DNA of 14,130 nt from CAZEBW01 sp964510205 (GCA_964510205.1 CAZEBW010000086.1:1-14130); one strand, 5' to 3'; numbered from the stretch's first letter, positions 7,501-12,996 are shown. The notes: generated by a model from the sequence alone, not told the origin. Translations and numbers: made by a program.

Positions 7501-9577
7501 CCGGCGGGTTGTAGATCAGAGGCAGAGCCTGATCCTGTATCCACTGCATGTATTCAGCCTGTGGCGCAGTGAAGGCGCTGGTCAGCAGGTATAGGTCTGG
7601 ATCGGCTAATCCGGTGATGGCCGCACGGATGTCGGGCAGCACGAACTCGGTGTACTCCCAGGGCCGGGTCCACCACTGCTCCACGTACCAGAACTCTATT
7701 TCTTCTTCTCCTTCTCCCAAGCCCTCACCGTACTTCTCCTTCAACTCGCCCAGGAACTGCGGGTTCTCGTCCTCTTCGATGTAGGTGAGGTACATTTCCC
7801 CTTCGTCGTCGTAGGGGCTGTATGGCCCATGGCCCACGTAGGGGATAGGGCCGTTCTTCTGCAGGATAGGCGGCACCGGCCCCACCAGCTTCCCGATGTA
7901 GTCCACTGTGCCCTCGTCTACGTCGAAGGCGGTGATGGCCTGAACATCCAAGAGGATGTAGTGCTCGTAGTTATAGGGCGGCATCACCGACAGCCAGTCC
8001 TCAAGGTCATAGTCCTGTAGGTTCACCGAATGCTGTTCAATGAGCACCGGGACTTTGGGAATGGGCGTCCTGATGGTGATGAACTTGAAATCGGTAGTGT
8101 CCTCAGCCGGCGCAACGTCAACGATGCCATCATCAGCAGTGCCCAAAAAAGTCTCCGGGATATCTGGCGGGTCATTCTCCTGATAGCCATCATCTAGATC
8201 GCAGTCGTAGGGATAGTCATCTGGGCCAGACTCTTCTGTCTTTATAGCCACCACGTTGTACTCGTGGCCGTCCACGTAGAACCGCTTTAGGAACCAGGGA
8301 TCACCCGGCCGCCTGTCAAGCGAGCCAGGCGCGTCCTCCATGCTGCTGTAGGTAGCGCCCAAAGCGCGGCCCAGCATCAGCCTGGCCGTCTCCTCCCCCG
8401 TGTCCACGCTGCTGAGGTAGACAAAGAAGGGCCCCGTGGGGAAGTTGCACATGTTGGTTCCCGATCCGCCGTTGCGCACGGCCTCGATGAGCTGCGGCGG
8501 CCCCGAACTGCCAGCCAGAGCCATATCCCCTATCCGCAAGAGCTGGGTACCCAGCGATTTGGGCGCCAGGTCGCCGGTATAATAGACCTCCACCACTACG
8601 CCGTAGTCGTAGACGGAATCCAATCTTACCAGGTGATCCAGGAACTGAATGTAGCTCTCTGAAGCCGGCTCCACCGATACGGGCATGGTATCCAAGCGGA
8701 ACACCGCCAGTTCGTCCCCACTCAGGTCGTCCCCATCCGTATCCAATGGGTCTATCACGCCATCCCCATCGAAGTCGGCGGCGATGTCGGTCTTGTTGAA
8801 GAGGGTAAGCTCGCTCTCCACGTGCACAATATCTGGCGTGCCATCGAAATTGGCGTCCAGACTAGTCAGGCCGTAGCCATAGGAGGCGTCGAAGAGATCG
8901 TCGTACCTCATGCCCACGGGGAAGACGAAGCTGACCGTGCCGGCCTGCCCCACCGTCGGTTCCGGCTTGTCGGCGATAGGACGCAGCTCCATCAGCATGT
9001 AAGTGAACTCCTGCATGATAGCAGGGTACCACTCATCAATGTTGTTGGGAGTGGGGTTGACAGGAGCCACGGGTTCCCCCGTGCTGTATCGGTCCAGGTC
9101 GCCGCTGGCATTGAGGTCCTTGTCCCAGTGCTGCGGCTCGTACCACATGCGGAACCAGACCTTCTCCGAGACATTGATCCCTGTGGCGAAAAGCCGCTGG
9201 TACAGACCTTTGGCCCAATTCTCGTCGAAGGTCTCTAGCTCCGACATCCAGATAGGATTCCAGGTGATGGAATCCTTCCGTGGGGCTTGGGCCAGTTGAG
9301 GATTGAATATGGAAAGCGGTTCCGTATAGGGCTGGGTCTCGGCCAGAAGTCCAGTGAGCTCATCGGTGGCCACCCCAGATCCGGCCCCCATATTGCCCGG
9401 CAGCTTAGGCCACCCTGGCCCCCCATAGACCCTGAGGGTGTGGTAGGTGGCTAGACTCGACGTTGACCAGGTGTATCCCTCCTGCGCCCTGGTAAACACG
9501 ACTGCAACCACTGACAGCAGTAAGACAATCAGAGCTACCTGCACGACCGGCCTTTTCACTGAGAGTGCTTTACGCAT
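4571..9577 (-). CDS. Giant exported protein with duplicated halves, Thr-Pro linker and C-terminal jelly-roll-like domain (paralogue 2)
   Basis: A complete gene of 1668 aa. The frame is open to 9631, but I place the start at 9577, where the ribosome site and the sequence MRKALSVKRP match the paralogue. Residues about 11-32 are a hydrophobic signal segment. Half A (48-722) and half B (723-1360) are diverged copies. Both contain PYT-P..FNPQL, APRKDS, RMWYEP, Asp-rich loops (about 268-289 DFDGDGVIDPLDTDG; about 948-969 DFDGNGSIDQLDIDG), RALGATYS and VDGHEYNVVAIKT. A Thr-Pro linker (1363-1471) leads to YEVYLPIVNKLY, a short second Pro-rich stretch, then a domain (about 1511-1668) with NGGFE, SATLSFWYY, W..HTFDLTAYKGQTILLYF and MYLDDVSVEV. 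That layout resembles MAM or carbohydrate-binding jelly-roll domains, with several Cys that could pair. The YLPIV motif after such linkers is typical of Chloroflexota exported proteins. Substrate and function are unknown. Confidence 0.92.
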   Translation of the reverse strand: MRKALSVKRPVVQVALIVLLLSVVAVVFTRAQEGYTWSTSSLATYHTLRVYGGPGWPKLPGNMGAGSGVATDELTGLLAETQPYTEPLSIFNPQLAQAPRKDSITWNPIWMSELETFDENWAKGLYQRLFATGINVSEKVWFRMWYEPQHWDKDLNASGDLDRYSTGEPVAPVNPTPNNIDEWYPAIMQEFTYMLMELRPIADKPEPTVGQAGTVSFVFPVGMRYDDLFDASYGYGLTSLDANFDGTPDIVHVESELTLFNKTDIAADFDGDGVIDPLDTDGDDLSGDELAVFRLDTMPVSVEPASESYIQFLDHLVRLDSVYDYGVVVEVYYTGDLAPKSLGTQLLRIGDMALAGSSGPPQLIEAVRNGGSGTNMCNFPTGPFFVYLSSVDTGEETARLMLGRALGATYSSMEDAPGSLDRRPGDPWFLKRFYVDGHEYNVVAIKTEESGPDDYPYDCDLDDGYQENDPPDIPETFLGTADDGIVDVAPAEDTTDFKFITIRTPIPKVPVLIEQHSVNLQDYDLEDWLSVMPPYNYEHYILLDVQAITAFDVDEGTVDYIGKLVGPVPPILQKNGPIPYVGHGPYSPYDDEGEMYLTYIEEDENPQFLGELKEKYGEGLGEGEEEIEFWYVEQWWTRPWEYTEFVLPDIRAAITGLADPDLYLLTSAFTAPQAEYMQWIQDQALPLIYNPPVDTMPDGWRPRVKFWFNPAVGGKKYKDENGLRIYGGKNRPVASGPFESFYSGSGKTTLATDTVNADYPVEIPPYTDPWAPFNPQLPEAPRKDSLTFNPAYMNEFYHGDEELADYFYDAIAIEEDNAGEKVFFRMWYEPQYLDKILVGEVYTPTSSITVTEVYTFPALMQEFTYMFLDMQDWPSHGQPKTSRLAFPIGTTAEQLPAPEEGSGALPPAHLPSFGYGLTTFDADFDGSHDIVTIHSEETISETLGIGVDFDGNGSIDQLDIDGVELTGDELVVFTVQNFSLSRGESAMFLDHLIRLDNVTASGADFDIWYTGGGLHSPAPYSLHPDFKQTESLGLKDMAVVYKNNIKSLSEGQNNLAWPGGPWGPWFVYLHLTNTSQETAFVTIGRALGATYSAIDNGAGGHDVEPGDPWWLKRFFVDGHEYNVVAIKTVLADVVNPGDEAFEFKYITIRTPVPKVNFVNNQDSQKLEGYFLGMVHGEDTSIISVMPPFNFNHTRVLDIQRLEEGEFADSDDYVEGCLGEVEGNVDPLQIRIVDEDREPQFFGELKEKYWEYEEAEIWSTEQFHTLPDRYTDLELPAGQLYLLTSDWESDQSWTHYYGCRPTDGDLTQNELNEWNPSIPATNTAIPGLEDFFIASVTETLRVKFWYDPEDTQDIYVNTWYTGPTPTPTSTSTPTNTPTPTSTPTHTPTSTSTPTNTPTPTSTPTNTNTPTPTNTPTITSTPTNTPTPTNTPTQTNTPTPTSTYTPTSTPTQTRTPTPTNTPTLTPTPTETPTSYEVYLPIVNKLYPPPTPTPTPTNTPTPTNTPKPPTPPPCEQKVCNGGFEVCECWTIGNTPRPATYSTAMVHSGSWSMRLGITYLSDAYSWSSIRQQVTIPWNAASATLSFWYYPICQDSVLYDWQEVIIYDASFTHKLAYALPQVCSNSQTWTHHTFDLTAYKGQTILLYFNVKNDGQGNLKTAMYLDDVSVEVCY
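5048..5125 (-). repeat. Second short Thr-Pro linker of paralogue 2
   Basis: Encodes about 26 residues (PPTPTPTPTNTPTPTNTP then KPPTPPP) between the YLPIVNKLY segment and the C-terminal jelly-roll-like domain. It has the same codon style as the long linker. Confidence 0.85.
5165..5491 (-). repeat. Long Thr-Pro linker repeat of paralogue 2
   Basis: Encodes 109 residues of TPT[N/S/P]T type. It differs from the linker of paralogue 1 in the order of Asn, Ser, Gln, His and Arg variants, so the linkers have diverged or been rearranged independently while the flanking modules stayed alike. Confidence 0.9.
5498..7411 (-). repeat. Half B module of paralogue 2
   Basis: Protein residues 723-1360, beginning LRIYGG and ending after RVKFWYDPEDTQD. 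Same motif order as half A. Closer to half B of paralogue 1, for example RLAFPIGTTA here and QLAFPIGTAA there. Confidence 0.8.
7412..9436 (-). repeat. Half A module of paralogue 2
   Basis: Protein residues 48-722, beginning LRVYGG and ending after RVKFWFNPAVGGKK. Compared with half A of paralogue 1, an insertion of about 18 residues (GYQENDPPDIPETFLGTA region) interrupts the DCDLDD...DG loop near residues 462-484. Confidence 0.8.
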
Positions 9578-9589
9578 GGCTCCCCCTTT
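9578..9589 (-). promoter_or_regulatory. Ribosome binding site of paralogue 2
   Basis: AAAGGGGGAGCC precedes the ATG, identical to the site before the paralogue's start at 4311. The in-frame ATG at 9592 lies just ahead of this site and has no comparable purine-rich block, which argues for the start at 9577. Confidence 0.65.
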
Positions 9590-9724
9590 CATAAAGCTAC
9601 AAAAGAAGTGGCTTATAATCCGCTGCCTCACATCTTATTACCCGCCGCCGAAATACCAGTCCAAGTACCCTACATCACTTCAGCCAACAAGTTGCCTGAC
9701 TGTCCTCTTATTATAATCTGTTTG
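9590..9724. other. Leader region of paralogue 2 with a weak promoter candidate
   Basis: No gene. On the minus strand there is a perfect TATAAT at 9710-9715, but no convincing -35 at 15-18 bases; the -35 position falls inside the terminal repeat of the neighbouring element. A second TATAA-like string lies at about 9613-9618. Either this supplies a core promoter or transcription comes from further upstream (10055-10083 or 10297-10325). Confidence 0.35.
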
Positions 9725-9986
9725 CTACCGGACACTTTTTCAGAATGGCTCAGAAACCAGGTTTTTTGGCATTGCGGTAAAAGTAACACTTCCACGCTCG
9801 CGATGGATTGTCAAATCCATCGCCCGGCGGCTGGATCTGGCGATCCAGCCGGAGCAAAGTGTGACTTTTACCCTAGTGCGTTTTTTGGCTGTAGAAAGTG
9901 GTTCTCTCGCACTATAGCGCGTTCCAGGGGCAACGCTCTGTCTATTTAGAGGGAAAAAACCTGGTTTCTCAAAAAGTGTCCGGTAG
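9725..9986. mobile_element. 262-bp MITE-like inverted-repeat element
   Basis: Left end CTACCGGACACTTTTT (9725-9740) is perfectly inverted at the right end (9971-9986). A second block, CAGAAACCAGGTTTTTT (9751-9767), is inverted at 9954-9969 with 16 of 17 bases. The left end carries 10 additional bases (9741-9750). No transposase frame is present. If the element is counted from CCGG, a TA dinucleotide flanks each end, as in Tc1/mariner-IS630 insertions, but two bases is weak evidence and no longer target duplication is seen. The interior holds a nested repeat with two hairpins. Confidence 0.7.
9776..9872. repeat. Nested two-hairpin palindromic repeat
   Basis: Flanked by GGTAAAAGTAACACTT (9776-9791) and its inverse (9857-9872, 15 of 16 bases). 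Inside are two hairpins with perfect 10-bp stems and 4-nt loops: GCGATGGATT-GTCA at 9800-9823 and CGGCTGGATC-TGGC at 9828-9851. The 18-base core of the second hairpin recurs in opposite orientation at 14000-14017, so this is a dispersed repeat family in the genome. Confidence 0.7.
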
Positions 9987-10054
9987 TGAGATAGTCTGGG
10001 GAATACCGGTATGGATAGCATGCACAGCTTAGGAAGGGAGTCACTAATGAAGTG

Positions 10055-10083
10055 ATTATACTATGGATTTTTGCAAAAGGCAA
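10055..10083 (-). promoter_or_regulatory. Sigma70-type promoter candidate toward paralogue 2
   Basis: The minus strand has TTGCCT at 10083-10078, a 17-bp spacer and a perfect TATAAT at 10060-10055. Transcription would start near 10048 and reach the ATG at 9577 after reading through the whole 9725-9986 element. Confidence 0.5.
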
Positions 10084-10193
10084 ATACTCTAAAATGAAAT
10101 GTTCGGACTAGAAACGCAATCTGCCGACGCGGAAGTCATCGGTCCATCGCCCAAGCATCGGCCAGCTTAAGACCTTGGAGACGGCCGGCCGAG

Positions 10194-10222
10194 TTGACAC
10201 AGGGTCTCCTGCCCCCTATAAA
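10194..10222 (+). promoter_or_regulatory. Near-consensus plus-strand promoter without a gene
   Basis: TTGACA (10194-10199), 17-bp spacer, TATAAA (10217-10222). The predicted start is near 10229. No convincing reading frame follows, but a strong hairpin terminator lies about 175-205 bases downstream. Confidence 0.55.
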
Positions 10223-10296
10223 AACAGTGAAACGTGATGAAACACCATAAAAAATCGGCGGGGCGGTGGAAAAAGGCGCCAAACCAACCTCTCTAT

Positions 10297-10325
10297 AATA
10301 TAACATCATTTCGCTCGATTGTCAA
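10297..10325 (-). promoter_or_regulatory. Near-consensus minus-strand promoter facing the plus-strand promoter
   Basis: The minus strand has TTGACA at 10325-10320, a 17-bp spacer and TATATT at 10302-10297. Its start near 10290 faces the plus-strand start near 10229, so the two transcripts would overlap by about 60 bases. It points toward paralogue 2, 700 bases away. Confidence 0.5.
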
Positions 10326-10400
10326 TGAAATTGGCGTGAAATTGATATGAATTCTACAGAAGCGCTATCAGAGTGGGAGTTGGGCTTTGTGGATAGACGC

Positions 10401-10435
10401 AGAAAGCCGCCCCGAAGCCTGAGCGGCGGCTTTCT
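10401..10435. terminator. Bidirectional hairpin terminator
   Basis: A perfect 11-bp stem, AGAAAGCCGCC (10401-10411) with GGCGGCTTTCT (10425-10435), loop 13 nt. The run of T is short in both directions, but the stem has A on one side and T on the other. It begins 5 bases past the stop of the minus-strand gene at 10440, so its clearest role is to end that gene. Confidence 0.7.
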
Positions 10436-10439
10436 CGAT

Positions 10440-10784
10440 TCAACAGCTTTCATCCAGGCCCAGGATGGCGGCGCCCGGTCGGTGCCGATGGCACTCACCG
10501 CATCCCACCATGGGATCGGCCACCGGCCTCATCTGCAGGGTGCAAAAAGCTTCGAGCTGCACGCGGCGCAGCAGGAAAAAGCGCCGCCCCACTCTGGCCT
10601 CCAAGACCATATTTGGGCAGGCGTTAGCCTGCAAGATGCGGGGCACCGGGCAGGTCTTGCACAGGTCCGCAGTCCATCGCTCCGAAGCCCGGTTGCGGGC
10701 GATGAGGCGGCACTCCTGCTGTTCCCGCCCCCGGTAATAGTCCTCGTAGTAGAAGCGACACTCCACTCCTGCTGGATTGCGCAT
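10440..10784 (-). CDS. Small Cys-rich protein of unknown function, possible metal binding
   Basis: 114 aa starting at the ATG at 10784. It has nine Cys: C9, C25, C42, C45, C56, C81, C95, C98 and C114. Two CxxC pairs occur (LCKTC, 42-45; GCGEC, 95-98, followed by HRH). The stretches CRFYYEDYYRGREQQECR and DLCKTCPVPRILQANACP look like a conserved domain, and I have the impression of similar small proteins in Chloroflexota, which I cannot verify. Zinc or iron-sulfur binding is a reasonable inference; no function is claimed. It lies 137 bases downstream of gyrB in the same direction and is followed at once by a terminator, so it may be the last gene of the gyrB transcript or have its own promoter. 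A weak ribosome site (GGGTGGG) precedes the ATG. The frame on the opposite strand lacks any such motif. Confidence 0.72.
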   Translation of the reverse strand: MRNPAGVECRFYYEDYYRGREQQECRLIARNRASERWTADLCKTCPVPRILQANACPNMVLEARVGRRFFLLRRVQLEAFCTLQMRPVADPMVGCGECHRHRPGAAILGLDESC

Positions 10785-10811
10785 TGCTTTGACCCACCCT
10801 TGTCAAAATAC

Positions 10812-10913
10812 AGACCTTGGGGGTTTCCCATTCGGAACCGAGGTCCCGCTCCCTCATGGTGCCGCGAAACACAATAGAACTCGCAGCATTCGCCGACAAA
10901 ACCCCAAAGGTCT
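10812..10913. repeat. 15-bp inverted repeat between gyrB and the Cys-rich gene
   Basis: AGACCTTGGGGGTTT (10812-10826) and AAACCCCAAAGGTCT (10899-10913) are inverse to each other with one mismatch that could be a G-U pair in RNA. They are separated by 72 bases that contain a small TCGGAACCGA palindrome. This could be a folded spacer RNA after gyrB or the ends of a short remnant element. No target duplication is seen. Confidence 0.45.
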
Positions 10914-10921
10914 CAGAGGGG

Positions 10922-12847
10922 CTACACGTCCAGATTCCTCACTTCCTTGGCGTGAGTTTGAACAAAGCGCTTGCGCGGGGGGACGCTCGAACCCATCAGC
11001 ATGTCGAAGGTGCGATCGGCAGCGGCAGCATCCTCGATGGTCACCTGCAAAAGCGTCCTCTTCTCCGGATCCATAGTCGTCTCCCAGAGCTGCTCGGGGT
11101 TCATCTCGCCCAGGCCCTTATATCGCTGGAGGCTCACCTTGGAGCCATTGAGCTTCTTCAGCAGGCGCTCTCTCTCCGCCTCGGTATAGGCATAGTACAC
11201 CTGTCGCTTGCTCTCGATTCGATAGAGGGGAGGCTGGGCAATGAACAGATGACCATTCTCGATAAGAGGTTCCATATAACGGAAGAAGAAAGTCAGCAGC
11301 AAAGCCCGGATATGAGCACCATCCACATCGGCATCGGTCATGACGATGATCCTGTGATAGCGCAGCCCGCTCAAGTCGAGTTGTCCGCTTATCCCCGCCC
11401 CCAAAGCCGATATCAGAGCGCGGAGCTCCCTATTCTTGAGTATCCTGCCCATACGAGCCCGCTCGGTATTGAGAATCTTGCCCCTCAAGGGAAGAATAGC
11501 CTGGAAGTGGCGATCCCGGCCTTGTTTGGCGCTTCCGCCAGCCGAATCGCCCTCCACAATGAAAAGCTCCGTCTTGGCCGGATCGCGCTCCGAGCAATCG
11601 GCTAACTTGCCCGGCAAGGTGCTGCTCTCCAAAGCGCTGCGGCGGATGACCAGGTCGCGAGCGCGGCGGGCGGCTATGCGAGCGCGAGAAGCGTTTAGAC
11701 ACTTCTTGACGATCGCCCTGGCCTCGCGCGGATTCTCCTCCAAAAATGTGGAAAGGGCTTCAGAGATCACAGATTCCACTTGGCCCCTGATCTCGGCATT
11801 GCCCAGCTTGGCCTTGGTCTGGCTCTCGAACTGGGGGTCTGTCAGCTTGACACTGAGGATGGCCGTCAGGCCCTCGCGGGTGTCCTCGCCAGCGAAGTTG
11901 GGCTCGTTGTCCTTGAGCACCCCACTCTTGCGGGCGTAGTCGTTGAGCGTGCGCGTCAGCGCGGAGCGGAAGCCGGTGAGATGCGTCCCCCCATCAACGG
12001 TGTTGATGTTGTTGGCAAAGGCGTAGACCGATTCGGAGTAGCCATCGGTGTACTGGATGGCCACTTCGACCATCGCGCTGTCTACCTCCTTCTCTACATG
12101 GATCGGGGCGTGTAGGGCATTGCGATTCTTGTTGAGGTAACGGACGAAGGAAGTAATGCCTCCCTCGAAATAGAAGGACATCTCTCGGGCATCGCGTTCG
12201 TCAAGGAAATGGATCATCAACCCTCGGGTAAGAAAGGCCATTTCCCGAAAGCGCTGCACCAGGACGTCGAAATTGTAATCCAAGGGGTGTATGATTTCGG
12301 GGTCCGGCAGGAAAGTGGTTGTGGTTCCCGTCCCCTCGGCCTTGCCAATCTCCTTCACGGGGGTCACAGGCAGGCCCCGCTCATAGCGCTGGCTGTAGAC
12401 CTTGCCCTCTCGCTTGACCTCTACCTCCAGCCACTCCGAAAGGGCATTGACCGCCGAGACACCAACGCCGTGCAGCCCCGAGGCCACTTTATACCCTCCG
12501 CCGCCGAACTTGGCTCCGGAGTGCAGAATGGTGTGCACCACTTCCAGGGCCGACTTCCCCGTCTGCTCATGAATCTGCACCGGGATGCCTCGGCCGTTGT
12601 CCACCACCGTTACGCTGCCTTCTGGATGTATGGTGATGTCTATGTGGTCGCAAGCGCCCGCCAGGGCCTCGTCAATCGAGTTGTCCACTACCTCGTAGAC
12701 CAGATGATGCAAACCTCGCCTGTCGGTGCTGCCGATGTACATACCGGGGCGGCGCCGTACCGCTTCCAGGCCCTCCAAGACCTGAATGTCCCCAGCCTCG
12801 TAACTTTCTATAGCTACGCCAACATCCCTTAATCTCTCCTCCACCAT
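10922..12847 (-). CDS. gyrB: DNA gyrase subunit B
   Basis: A 641-aa type IIA topoisomerase B subunit. With GyrA it introduces negative supercoils using ATP, in the cytoplasm. The GHKL ATPase domain shows EVVDNSIDEA (52-61, catalytic Glu52, Asn56), DNGRGIP (83-89), GGGGYKVASGLHGVGVSAVN (ATP lid) and QTK (343-345, Lys345). The TOPRIM domain shows EGDSAGGSAKQGRDR (432-446), PLRGKILN (453-460), DADVDGAH (505-512) and QRYKGLGEMNP (574-584). Length is normal for GyrB without the proteobacterial insert. Arg146 in KREGK corresponds to the coumarin-contacting Arg of E. coli, so novobiocin sensitivity would be expected. ParE is the alternative, but the overall sequence and single-copy-like context favour GyrB. 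The ATG has GGAGG six bases upstream. It has its own near-consensus promoter and diverges from the SAM hydrolase gene; gyrA is not adjacent. Confidence 0.97.
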   Translation of the reverse strand: MVEERLRDVGVAIESYEAGDIQVLEGLEAVRRRPGMYIGSTDRRGLHHLVYEVVDNSIDEALAGACDHIDITIHPEGSVTVVDNGRGIPVQIHEQTGKSALEVVHTILHSGAKFGGGGYKVASGLHGVGVSAVNALSEWLEVEVKREGKVYSQRYERGLPVTPVKEIGKAEGTGTTTTFLPDPEIIHPLDYNFDVLVQRFREMAFLTRGLMIHFLDERDAREMSFYFEGGITSFVRYLNKNRNALHAPIHVEKEVDSAMVEVAIQYTDGYSESVYAFANNINTVDGGTHLTGFRSALTRTLNDYARKSGVLKDNEPNFAGEDTREGLTAILSVKLTDPQFESQTKAKLGNAEIRGQVESVISEALSTFLEENPREARAIVKKCLNASRARIAARRARDLVIRRSALESSTLPGKLADCSERDPAKTELFIVEGDSAGGSAKQGRDRHFQAILPLRGKILNTERARMGRILKNRELRALISALGAGISGQLDLSGLRYHRIIVMTDADVDGAHIRALLLTFFFRYMEPLIENGHLFIAQPPLYRIESKRQVYYAYTEAERERLLKKLNGSKVSLQRYKGLGEMNPEQLWETTMDPEKRTLLQVTIEDAAAADRTFDMLMGSSVPPRKRFVQTHAKEVRNLDV

Positions 12848-12912
12848 TCACCTCCTCCGACAAGATAGCACCCAGCTCATCCGAAAAGAGAAATCCCCCT
12901 AGAACCTACTGT

Positions 12913-12941
12913 ATTATATCGAACACTGGTTCACTTGTCAA
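12913..12941 (-). promoter_or_regulatory. Consensus sigma70 promoter of gyrB
   Basis: The minus strand has TTGACA (12941-12936), exactly 17 bp, then TATAAT (12918-12913). Both hexamers match consensus perfectly. The start would be near 12906, with a leader of about 58 nt before the ATG at 12847. Confidence 0.85.
12921..12932. promoter_or_regulatory. GAAC-N4-GTTC palindrome in the gyrB promoter spacer (possible LexA-type operator)
   Basis: GAACACTGGTTC lies entirely between the -35 and -10 of gyrB. Its outer halves match the GAAC-N4-GTTC core of Gram-positive-type SOS boxes. The inner four bases do not follow the Bacillus consensus fully, so LexA binding is only suggested. A repressor bound here would block gyrB and sit 16 bases from the -35 of the divergent gene. 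Confidence 0.4.
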
Positions 12942-12947
12942 ACTACC

Positions 12948-12976
12948 TTGACGAGAATCGTCCTCTGGGGTACAAT
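12948..12976 (+). promoter_or_regulatory. Sigma70 promoter of the SAM hydrolase gene
   Basis: TTGACG (12948-12953), 17-bp spacer, TACAAT (12971-12976). The start would be near 12983, right at the GGAGG ribosome site (12983-12987), giving a leader of only about 14 nt. The -35 elements of this and the gyrB promoter are back to back, 6 bp apart. Confidence 0.8.
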
Positions 12977-12996
12977 TAGGGCGGAGGTGAGAAACG

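Larger units (their letters stand above)
9987..10400. other. Intergenic region with several promoter candidates and no credible gene
   Basis: About 410 bases without a supported coding frame. It is A+T rich in places and contains two minus-strand and one plus-strand sigma70-like promoters (listed separately). It may be the original regulatory region of paralogue 2, displaced by the element at 9725-9986, but that is inference. Confidence 0.5.
10229..10435 (+). ncRNA. Candidate small RNA between orphan promoter and terminator
   Basis: Bounded by a near-consensus promoter (10194-10222) and the hairpin at 10401-10435. The only frame inside (ATG at 10347) has no ribosome site and continues through the terminator and antisense to the Cys-rich gene, so it is not credible. 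I do not recognise 6S RNA, tmRNA, RNase P or SRP RNA. The call rests only on the flanking signals. Confidence 0.2.

Noticed and set aside
9578..9631. Upstream in-frame start of paralogue 2 (18 extra residues)
   Set aside because: The paralogue has no such extension and its shared ribosome site precedes the inner ATG.
9740..10021. 93-aa minus-strand frame
   Set aside because: It runs through the inverted repeats and both hairpins of the MITE-like element; not a plausible protein.
10347..10877. 176-aa plus-strand frame
   Set aside because: It crosses the hairpin terminator and lies antisense to the Cys-rich gene; no ribosome site.
12209..12832. 207-aa plus-strand frame
   Set aside because: Antisense of the GyrB ATPase domain, whose motifs are unmistakable.
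10922..12847. ParE rather than GyrB
   Set aside because: All TOPRIM and ATPase motifs fit both, but the overall wording, length and strong single promoter are typical of gyrB. Certainty would need a tree with both subunits.
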